NCBI GenBank assembly: GCA_934358235.1
Contig: CAKRKK010000057.1
Location: 1-12,087 of the forward strand
Origin: an uncultured Lachnospira sp.
GTDB taxonomy: Bacteria > Bacillota > Clostridia > Lachnospirales > Lachnospiraceae
Reading direction: 5' to 3'
Length of the DNA stretch: 12,087 bases
Made by a program: the position numbers and the translations under genes. Within the stretch, counting starts at the first letter, position 1, and every line of letters begins with the position of its first letter. Below the pieces are notes generated by a model. That model saw only the letters and a program-made list of their open reading frames with translations. It ran no database searches and was not told the origin of the DNA. This document shows positions 1 through 5,716 of this stretch, piece by piece.

Positions 1-650
1 TTACAAAGCCATTAGACCCAAAGACAGAGTCTAGAAGATGCCATCTTATCAGATATAATACAGGTGGACCAATCCCAGATTTCCATACTGCTATGGATCT
101 TACAAGCCACCTTGGAACACATTGTGAGTGTCCTTATCATCATGATGATAATTGGCCATCAGTTGCAGAGCTTCCACTTACAACATTTATGGGAAGAGCA
201 ATATATGTAGATTTCAAGGATACACTTCCTCATAGAAAGCACATCAGTGCAGCAGACCTTGATAAGGCAACAGAGGGATGGGTTAAGGAAGGAGATATTC
301 TTATCATAGATTCTTCTTATAAGATTGATCCATTCACACCTGATACTAATACAGATAAGGATCAGAGATTATTAGTTAATGGTGAAACAGCACAGTGGTG
401 TGTAGACCACAAGATTAAGTGTGTAGGCTTTGGTGATGGAGTTTCAATTGAGAACTGCAACGAAGATGTTAAGCCTTTCCACGATATCTGTATGGCAGAA
501 AACATAGTATTCCTTGAAGTATTAAAGAATCTTGATAAGCTTTCACAGGATACATTCTTCATGTCATATTCACCACTTCCAATCTATGGATTAGATTCAT
601 GCCCTATCAGAGCATATGCAATCGAAGGACTTGCTGAATTTACAAGATAA
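1..650 (+). CDS. Cyclase family protein (kynurenine formamidase-like metal hydrolase), 5' truncated
   Basis: The 5' end lies outside the window. The frame is open from base 3 to the TAA at 648-650 (215 visible residues), so the in-frame ATG at 93 is internal: the residues before it (RYNTGGPIPDFHTA) run smoothly into the family core and no ribosome binding site precedes it. The core SHLGTHCECPYHH matches the HxGTHxDxPxH signature of the cyclase/KynB family, whose two His and one acidic residue bind metal. Here the acidic position is Glu instead of Asp. The C-terminal LDSCPIRAYAIEG segment also fits the family. Members hydrolyse amides, lactones or related compounds, and the substrate cannot be read from sequence. 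Family proteins are usually about 210-260 residues, so only a short N-terminal part is missing. Likely cytoplasmic. It may belong with the following TRAP operon, but a 202-base gap separates them. Confidence 0.85.
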   Translation, partial: TKPLDPKTESRRCHLIRYNTGGPIPDFHTAMDLTSHLGTHCECPYHHDDNWPSVAELPLTTFMGRAIYVDFKDTLPHRKHISAADLDKATEGWVKEGDILIIDSSYKIDPFTPDTNTDKDQRLLVNGETAQWCVDHKIKCVGFGDGVSIENCNEDVKPFHDICMAENIVFLEVLKNLDKLSQDTFFMSYSPLPIYGLDSCPIRAYAIEGLAEFTR

Positions 651-697
651 CTTAGTTAGGTATTACGGTTGATAATCAGCCGGTAATTCTGTAAAAG

Positions 698-749
698 CTG
701 ATGACTATGATTATATAGAGGAAACTGATGACTATGATTATTATAGAGG
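698..749 (+). repeat. 27-base-period tandem duplication
   Basis: Two adjacent copies, 698-721 and 725-749, differ by one inserted T in the second. The period is nine codons. Read in one frame from 676, the segment gives an Asp/Tyr-rich string ending DDYDYYRGF before a TAA at 754-756, but an in-frame stop lies at 673-675 and no start codon follows it, so I do not call a gene. Confidence 0.65.
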
Positions 750-812
750 CTTTTAAACAGGCGATAATATTACCGGCTGGATTTTAAAGTATGCTATATA
801 TAAAGTATATTG

Positions 813-818
813 TATAAT
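813..818 (+). promoter_or_regulatory. Possible -10 element upstream of the dehydrogenase/TRAP operon
   Basis: A perfect TATAAT lies 35 bases before the ATG at 853, in a very AT-rich stretch. No convincing -35 element is seen at 16-18 bases spacing, so this is weak support for an operon promoter. The right copy of the 11-base direct repeat (824-834) would sit at or just after the start of such a transcript. Confidence 0.3.
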
Positions 819-852
819 AAGAAGTATTACGGTTCAGAAATGGAGGATCACT

Positions 853-1779
853 ATGAAGATAGCAGTACTTGGAGCTGGTGCTATGGGTTCTATATATGGA
901 GGCCATCTTTCAATAAACAATGATGTTTATATGATAGATAAGAAGGAAGAGCTTGTTGAAAAGATTAATGCAGATGGATTGAAGCTATATGAGAATGATA
1001 AAGATGTCATATATCATCCAAAGGCATTACTTAGCAGCGAAGGAATAGGTGAGGTTGATCTTGTTATTATATTTGTCAAGGCATTATATTCTAGAGCTGC
1101 TCTTATGGAAAATAAGGCTTTGATTGGTGATAATACTTATGTTTTAACTCTTCAGAATGGTGCCGGACACGAAGATATTATTGAAGAATTCGTTCCAAAG
1201 GAAAGAATTATTATAGGAACAACAGAGGATAACGGAGCTATTCTTGATAACGGATATGTAAGAAGAGGCGGTAAGGGTAAGACTAACATTGGCATGCTTG
1301 TAGAAGATAAGAAGGGTATGCTTGATAAGGTCAAGGAGTGCTTTGATGGATGTGGTTTTGATACACACATTTACAGTAACATACAGCAGCTTATATGGGA
1401 TAAGCTATTTACAAATGTCTCACTTAGTGCATTAACAGGAGTGCTTCAGGTGCCTATTGGATTTATTGCACAGGATGAATATGCCTGGAATATGACAGTT
1501 ACACTTATTAAAGAAGCTATGCAGGTAGCGAAGGCTATGGGACTTGAGTTTGATGAAGATGAGATGATTGAGAGAGTAAGAAATACATCTATCAACTCTC
1601 CAGAAGGAAGAACTTCTATATATGCAGACTTAAAGGCAGGAAGGCTTACAGAGGTTAATACAATAAGTGGTGCAGTTGTGAAGGCAGGAGACAGACTTGG
1701 AATTCCGGTTCCTTCGCATAAAATGATAGTTAATATGGTTCATGCTATGGAGAATAAAAGCAAAAATAATGTCCAGTAA
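853..1779 (+). CDS. Ketopantoate reductase (ApbA/PanE) family NAD(P)H-dependent 2-oxoacid reductase
   Basis: This is a complete 308-residue protein, the usual length for the family. It starts at ATG 853 with TGGAGG (841-846) six bases upstream. The N-terminal Rossmann motif GAGAMGSIYGG (residues 7-17) binds the nucleotide, and LQNGAGHEDII near residue 100 is the second conserved block. WDKLFTNVSLSALT carries the expected catalytic Lys (K184), and LTEVNTISGAVV carries the expected acidic partner (E267), at a spacing close to that of E. coli PanE. Family members reduce 2-dehydropantoate to pantoate or act on other branched 2-oxo acids. No pantothenate genes are nearby. The gene leads a run ending in a TRAP transporter, so a role with an imported acid is a reasonable inference, and I give no panE symbol. 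Cytoplasmic. Confidence 0.88.
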   Translation: MKIAVLGAGAMGSIYGGHLSINNDVYMIDKKEELVEKINADGLKLYENDKDVIYHPKALLSSEGIGEVDLVIIFVKALYSRAALMENKALIGDNTYVLTLQNGAGHEDIIEEFVPKERIIIGTTEDNGAILDNGYVRRGGKGKTNIGMLVEDKKGMLDKVKECFDGCGFDTHIYSNIQQLIWDKLFTNVSLSALTGVLQVPIGFIAQDEYAWNMTVTLIKEAMQVAKAMGLEFDEDEMIERVRNTSINSPEGRTSIYADLKAGRLTEVNTISGAVVKAGDRLGIPVPSHKMIVNMVHAMENKSKNNVQ

Positions 1780-1864
1780 ATAAGCATTTAAATCGTCATT
1801 ACTGGATTGAATACTGAATTAAATTCGGAATTAAATATGAAAGGTCTGCAGGTGAAAGGCAGAC

Positions 1865-1873
1865 AGAAGGGAG
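1865..1873 (+). promoter_or_regulatory. Ribosome binding site fixing the YhcH-family start at 1879
   Basis: AGAAGGGAG lies five bases before ATG 1879. Neither the in-frame TTG at 1807 nor the ATG at 1837 has a comparable site. The protein started at 1879 begins MIFSS, as YhcH-family proteins typically do. Confidence 0.8.
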
Positions 1874-1878
1874 CAGAG

Positions 1879-2346
1879 ATGATATTTTCATCAATTCATA
1901 CACAGGATGATTATTCTAATTATCCAAAGGCAGTACAGAGAGCTATAGAATATTTAAAGAGCAATGATTTTACTAAAATGGAAACAGGTGTATATGAAAT
2001 AGAAGGAAAGCAGTTATATGCACAGGTATTCGATGCTATGACAGAACCAGTAAGTGATAGAAAACCAGAGGTTCACGAAAAGTACTTAGATGTCCAGTTC
2101 CTTGTAACAGGAAGAGAAAAGTTAGGCTTTACACCAGATACAGGAAATTATGAGGTGGATGAAAGATTCGATGAAAGAGATCTTATATTCTACAAGAAGG
2201 TAGACAATGAAGGCTTTATCACCTCAACACCAGGCTGTTTCTGTGTCTTCTTTCCAACAGATGTACATAGACCACAGGTTGCAGACGGAGAGCCTATGGA
2301 AGTAAGAAAGGTTGTAGTCAAGGTGAGCTTAGAGCTTTTAAAGTAA
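1879..2346 (+). CDS. YhcH/YjgK/YiaL family protein (cupin-like, sugar-acid associated)
   Basis: This is a 155-residue cytoplasmic protein, the normal family length. The frame is open further upstream to a TTG at 1807, but the strong ribosome binding site and the family-typical MIFSS start favour 1879. Diagnostic blocks are RKPEVHEKYLDVQF (His66), TGREKLGF, RDLIFY and FFPTDVHRPQ (His130), followed by VRKVVVKVSLELL at the C terminus. The conserved His and Glu side chains line a cupin-type pocket in this family. Members occur in sialic acid, gluconate-type and other sugar-acid clusters (YhcH with the nan genes, YiaL with the YiaMNO TRAP transporter, EbgC), and a role in sugar anomer or isomer handling has been suggested. 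It sits directly before a TRAP transporter here, the same partnership as in yia clusters. The precise reaction is not known from sequence. Confidence 0.9.
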   Translation: MIFSSIHTQDDYSNYPKAVQRAIEYLKSNDFTKMETGVYEIEGKQLYAQVFDAMTEPVSDRKPEVHEKYLDVQFLVTGREKLGFTPDTGNYEVDERFDERDLIFYKKVDNEGFITSTPGCFCVFFPTDVHRPQVADGEPMEVRKVVVKVSLELLK

Positions 2347-2421
2347 TAAAACGACACATATGAATAAAGCTGTCAGTTATTTAGCAGGGTTTATGGCTGA
2401 TGGCAGATATGTATCAGATAT

Positions 2422-2426
2422 GGAGG
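2422..2426 (+). promoter_or_regulatory. Ribosome binding site fixing the DctP start at 2432
   Basis: GGAGG lies five bases before ATG 2432. The earlier in-frame ATG at 2360 has no such site, and starting there would put about 24 residues before the lipoprotein signal sequence. Confidence 0.8.
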
Positions 2427-2431
2427 TATTT

Positions 2432-3442
2432 ATGGGCAGAAAATTATTAGCATTGCTATTATGCGTCACAATGTTTGCAAGTCTTGCATTAACAGGATGT
2501 TCAACTAATAGTGCGGATGGTCAGGAAGTAAAGATTATAAGAGTAGCCTTTAACCAGAATGAGAATCACCCTCAGTATAAAGCTATGAAGGAGCTTGGTG
2601 AAAAGTTCGAAAAGGCAACTAATGGAAGATACAAGATGACTATATATGCCAATGGTGTACTTGGTGAGCAGGGCTCTATGGCAGAATTCATAAGAACAGG
2701 TGCTCTTGATATGGCTATTGTACCATGTTCAGTTCCAGAGGGTTATGATACTAATTTCGCTATAGTAGGTGCTCCTTATCTTTATAAGGATATGGATCAC
2801 TTAAGAAGAGCAACAGAAGCAGGAGTGTTTACAGAGCTTTTCAAGTCAACAAGAAAGTATAACTTCGAGGTGCTTACAATATATACAGCAGGTGAGAGAA
2901 ATATATATGCGGCAAAGCCTGTTAATTCGGCAGAAGACCTTAAGGGTATGATTGTAAGAGTTAATGACAGCACAACATATCTTAACATGGTTAAGTATAT
3001 GGGTGGTACAGGCACAGCAATGTCACAGTCAGAGGTGTATACAGCACTTCAGCAGGGAGTTATAGATGCAGGTGAGAACAGCGAACTTGTATATTCAGAC
3101 TTCAAGCACTATGAGGTAGCTAAGTATTATTCATACACAAGACATATCGTTCATCCTGACGTAGTGGTTGCAAGTACTAATTTCTTAGACAGCTTATCAG
3201 CAGAGGATAGAAAGATATTCGACCAGCTTATAATGGAATCAACAGATTATGAGTTTGATACCTTCAAGGAAGCGGTTGAAAAGGGCAAGGAGGAAGCAGA
3301 AGCCCACGGTGCAGTATTTGTATATCCTGATACTAACGAATTCAGGGAAAAATGTCAGCCATTACTTGACAGTATTGCTAATCAGTCAGATATGACAAAA
3401 GATATATATAATAAGGTAGAAGCCTTACGTGATGAGGATTAA
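2432..3442 (+). CDS. dctP: TRAP transporter substrate-binding lipoprotein, DctP family
   Basis: The protein has 336 residues from ATG 2432. It opens with a lipoprotein signal sequence: positive start MGRK, a hydrophobic run, then lipobox LTGC with Cys22 as the lipid anchor, as expected for a binding protein tethered to the outside of a Gram-positive membrane. Family blocks include a long region ending GEQGSMAEFIRTGALDMAI, the YTAGERNIYAAKPVNSAEDL segment, then GMIVRVNDS with Arg176. Arg176 matches the Arg that clamps the substrate carboxylate in DctP proteins. SEVYTALQQGVIDAGENS is the hallmark C-terminal block. The conserved Arg implies an organic acid cargo. With the YiaL-like neighbour and the pectinase downstream, a uronate or related sugar acid is the best guess. 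DctQ follows after 12 bases. Confidence 0.93.
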   Translation: MGRKLLALLLCVTMFASLALTGCSTNSADGQEVKIIRVAFNQNENHPQYKAMKELGEKFEKATNGRYKMTIYANGVLGEQGSMAEFIRTGALDMAIVPCSVPEGYDTNFAIVGAPYLYKDMDHLRRATEAGVFTELFKSTRKYNFEVLTIYTAGERNIYAAKPVNSAEDLKGMIVRVNDSTTYLNMVKYMGGTGTAMSQSEVYTALQQGVIDAGENSELVYSDFKHYEVAKYYSYTRHIVHPDVVVASTNFLDSLSAEDRKIFDQLIMESTDYEFDTFKEAVEKGKEEAEAHGAVFVYPDTNEFREKCQPLLDSIANQSDMTKDIYNKVEALRDED

Positions 3443-3454
3443 GGGAGGTACTAT

Positions 3455-3928
3455 ATGAAGACAGTTAAGAACATATTAGATAAGATAACTTCTTATGCGA
3501 GCGTATTCATATTTATAATGATGGTACTTATGGTGACTTATCAGGTTGTTGCCAGATATATCTTTTCTGCACCTAGCAGCGTGACAGAGATTCTTACAAG
3601 ATATTTCTTCGTATGGTTAATAATCATATCAGCAACTTATATGTTTGGACAGAGAGAACATATTAACATATCAGTATTAAAGGATAAGCTTAAGGGAAAA
3701 GCAAAGGCAGCAATAAATATAATAATTGAGTGTGTAACAATAGTGTTTGCAGGACTTATAATGGTGTTCGGCGGTTTTAAGATTACACAGATGAATTTCG
3801 TGCAGTATGATTCTATCTTACATATTCCAACAGGTATTATATATTCAATAATTCCAATATGTGGTGTGATTATTATATTCTACAGCATATATAATATCGG
3901 TCTTGAGCTTAAGAAGAAAGCAGAATAG
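3455..3928 (+). CDS. dctQ: TRAP transporter small membrane subunit, DctQ family
   Basis: This is a 157-residue integral membrane protein with GGGAGG (3443-3448) six bases before its ATG. Four hydrophobic segments are visible, roughly residues 15-35, 50-65, 86-108 and 124-146. The first is followed by VVARYIFSAPSSVTEILTRY, the family's RYxF...E block, and the second by GQREHINISVL, matching the conserved REHI region. DctQ pairs with DctM in the membrane to form the Na+-driven TRAP permease; here it is a separate protein rather than fused to DctM. The gene sits between DctP (12 bases away) and DctM (9 bases away), so the three are almost certainly co-transcribed. Confidence 0.93.
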   Translation: MKTVKNILDKITSYASVFIFIMMVLMVTYQVVARYIFSAPSSVTEILTRYFFVWLIIISATYMFGQREHINISVLKDKLKGKAKAAINIIIECVTIVFAGLIMVFGGFKITQMNFVQYDSILHIPTGIIYSIIPICGVIIIFYSIYNIGLELKKKAE

Positions 3929-3937
3929 GAGGTAAAT

Positions 3938-5242
3938 ATGAGTATAGCGTTACAGGTAGCCTTAGTAATGGTTACAATACTGGTAGTACTGCTTGTTATC
4001 GGTGCTCCAATCGGCGTAGCCATAGGTATGTCATCAGCAGTTTCAATGATATGTATGATTCCGGCAGATGTTTCATTTGCAACATCAGCACAGAGAATAT
4101 TTGCGGGTTCTAATTCATTCTCACTTATAGCCATTCCGTTCTTCATTCTTGCAGGTAACATAATGAATAATGGCGGTATCGCACAGAGACTTGTAAACTG
4201 TGCAAAGGTAATCAGCGGACGTATGCCGGGTGCTCTTGCACAGTCAAATGTAGTAGCTAATATGTTATTTGGAGCAATCTCAGGCTCAGGTGCGGCAGCA
4301 GCCGCTGCTATGGGTGGTACAATCGGACCACTTGAAGAAAAGGAAGGTTATGATAAGAACTACAGTACAGCAGTTAACGTAGCATCTGCTCCAGTAGGTA
4401 TGCTTATCCCACCAAGTAACACAATGATTGTGTATTCAAGCGTTGCAGGCAGTGTTTCTATAGCAGCACTCTTTATGGCTGGTTATATTCCAGGTATTCT
4501 CTGGGGCGGTGCAGTTATGGTGCTTGCAGGTATTATGGCTAAGAAGCGTGGCTATCAGGCAGAGTCAAGAGTACCGCTTAAGATAGCACTTAAGACCTTC
4601 TGGCAGGCAATACCAAGCCTTTTACTTATCGTAATCGTAATCGGAGGTATCCTTGGAGGTATCTTTACAGCAACAGAGGGTTCAGCTATTGCAGTAGTAT
4701 ATGCAACTGTATTATCACTTATATACAGAGCATTTAAGCTTAAGGATATTCCAAGAATCGTACTTGAGGCAGCTAAGACAACAGGTATTATCACATTTAT
4801 GATTGGTCTGTCTTCTATTATGTCCTGGGCTATGGCATTTACAGGAATTCCAGATATGATAGCTAAGGCAATACTTGGTCTTACAACTAACAAGTTCCTT
4901 ATATTACTTCTTATAAATGTATTATTACTTGTAGTTGGTACATTTATGGATGTAACACCAGCAATACTTATCTTTACACCAATTCTTTTACCAATATGTA
5001 AGTCGCTTGGCATGGATCCAATCCACTTTGGTATCCTGCTCTGCTTCAACTTATCTATCGGTACAATAACACCTCCTGTTGGAACAATTCTTTTCACAGG
5101 CTGCCGTGTTGGTGGAACGACAATTGAGAGCGTTATAAAGACATTACTTCCTTATTTTGGAGTAATACTTATAGCACTATTACTAGTAACATATATCCCT
5201 CAGATATCTATGTTCCTTCCACATATACTTGGACTGGTATAA
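3938..5242 (+). CDS. dctM: TRAP transporter large permease subunit, DctM family
   Basis: This 434-residue protein with about a dozen hydrophobic segments has the standard length for an unfused DctM. AGGAGG (3927-3932) overlaps the dctQ stop codon and lies five bases before ATG. Diagnostic blocks are AIPFFILAGNIMNNGGIAQRL (near residues 67-87), the Gly/Ala-rich GAISGSGAAAAAAMGG, LIPPSNTMIVYSSVAG and GYIPGILWGG in the first half. In the second half they are TEGSAIAVVYA and the mirror-image NLSIGTITPPVGTILF. This inverted duplication is typical of the elevator-type transport domain. It carries the solute delivered by DctP across the membrane using an ion gradient. It is the last gene of the run; a terminator begins about 60 bases after its stop. 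Confidence 0.95.
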   Translation: MSIALQVALVMVTILVVLLVIGAPIGVAIGMSSAVSMICMIPADVSFATSAQRIFAGSNSFSLIAIPFFILAGNIMNNGGIAQRLVNCAKVISGRMPGALAQSNVVANMLFGAISGSGAAAAAAMGGTIGPLEEKEGYDKNYSTAVNVASAPVGMLIPPSNTMIVYSSVAGSVSIAALFMAGYIPGILWGGAVMVLAGIMAKKRGYQAESRVPLKIALKTFWQAIPSLLLIVIVIGGILGGIFTATEGSAIAVVYATVLSLIYRAFKLKDIPRIVLEAAKTTGIITFMIGLSSIMSWAMAFTGIPDMIAKAILGLTTNKFLILLLINVLLLVVGTFMDVTPAILIFTPILLPICKSLGMDPIHFGILLCFNLSIGTITPPVGTILFTGCRVGGTTIESVIKTLLPYFGVILIALLLVTYIPQISMFLPHILGLV

Positions 5243-5303
5243 TTATTGATACAAATGTGAGTTTTCTCGCATTTATATAAAAACTTTTTTCCTAATATTA
5301 TTC

Positions 5304-5347
5304 AAAAAACACCGTGGCGGCCAGCAGGCTGCCAGGGTGTTTTTTTT
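5304..5347 (+). terminator. Rho-independent terminator after dctM
   Basis: ACACC (5309-5313) pairs with GGTGT (5336-5340). After a single G-G mismatch, TGGCGGCC (5315-5322) pairs with GGCTGCCA (5327-5334) with one G-U, leaving a four-base AGCA loop. A run of eight T (5340-5347) follows. An A-run at 5304-5309 precedes the stem, so it could also work on the other strand, though no convergent gene is seen. It separates the TRAP operon from the pectinase gene. Confidence 0.93.
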
Positions 5348-5700
5348 ATCTGCAAAGGTATAAAGCCGACTGTGGATGATGCTTATATACAATTTATGGC
5401 TTTATGGCTGCATTATGCATTAGTAGTACGTTGTTAGAAATATGGTACTATTGAACTAATAAAAATACATCGAAATCTAAAAAATTCAGTAGTTGAGTGA
5501 TAAGATAAAAAAATATTGGTAGTTTGTTTTTAGTAAAAGTTGTATTCTTAAATAAAATTTTATGGGTTTATTTTGTAAAATTTGAACAAAACAGCTAGTG
5601 AAAGTGGAAACAATTAAGAAATTATTAATCAATTATTTATAAAAGTTTAGGAATATACAGGTGGTTGATTAGTAATTCTTCAGCTTGATTTCACGTAACT
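5348..5700 (+). other. Gene-free AT-rich leader upstream of the pectinase gene
   Basis: No coding frame with a ribosome binding site is seen on either strand; the only short ATG frames here are about 15 codons and lack one. No promoter with both a good -35 and -10 at proper spacing could be picked out in this AT-rich stretch, and no recognised riboswitch core was seen. The distal part holds an imperfect inverted repeat listed separately. The length, after a strong terminator, suggests that the pectinase gene has its own promoter and a long 5' untranslated region. Confidence 0.6.
5616..5680 (+). promoter_or_regulatory. Imperfect stem-loop in the pectinase leader
   Basis: The left arm at 5616-5632 (AAGAAATTATTAATCAA) pairs with the right arm at 5665-5680 (TTGATTAGTAATTCTT) with one G-U pair and one bulged A, enclosing a 32-base loop. 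It ends about 20 bases before the ribosome binding site AAGAAAGGGAG (5701-5711). It could be an mRNA structure or a DNA operator. The arms are AT-rich, so chance is a real alternative. Confidence 0.4.
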
Positions 5701-5716
5701 AAGAAAGGGAGACAAC

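Larger units (their letters stand above)
660..834. repeat. Intergenic segment with flanking direct repeats, an inverted repeat and a 27-base tandem duplication
   Basis: Three nested repeats fill the gap between the cyclase gene and the dehydrogenase gene. An 11-base direct repeat GTATTACGGTT occurs at 660-670 and 824-834. Inside it an exact 11-base inverted repeat pairs CAGCCGGTAAT (677-687) with ATTACCGGCTG (769-779); the match extends a few more bases on the outer side with one bulged base. Inside that, a 24/25-base unit beginning CTGATGACTATGATTAT is duplicated at 698-721 and 725-749 with a 27-base period. No T-run follows the right arm, so this is not a standard terminator. It may be a decayed small mobile repeat, an RNA structure or operator sites; the sequence does not decide. 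Confidence 0.6.

Noticed and set aside
93..95. ATG at 93 as the true start of the cyclase-family gene
   Set aside because: The frame is open to the window edge and upstream residues continue the family pattern, so this Met is internal.
677..779. Inverted repeat as a Rho-independent terminator of the cyclase gene
   Set aside because: The loop is about 81 bases and no T-run follows the right arm.
1807..1878. TTG at 1807 as the start of the YhcH-family gene
   Set aside because: It adds 24 residues without family resemblance and has no ribosome binding site, while ATG 1879 has AGAAGGGAG at good spacing and gives the typical MIFSS start.
2360..2431. ATG at 2360 as the start of dctP
   Set aside because: No ribosome binding site is present, and it would bury the lipoprotein signal sequence behind 24 extra residues; ATG 2432 has GGAGG at five bases.
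4555..5097. 180-codon open frame on the minus strand inside dctM
   Set aside because: It is antisense to a well-conserved permease, has no family motifs, and is explained by codon bias of the real gene.
5348..5700. Riboswitch or small RNA in the pectinase leader
   Set aside because: No recognised conserved core could be picked out by eye; only an AT-rich stem-loop is supported.
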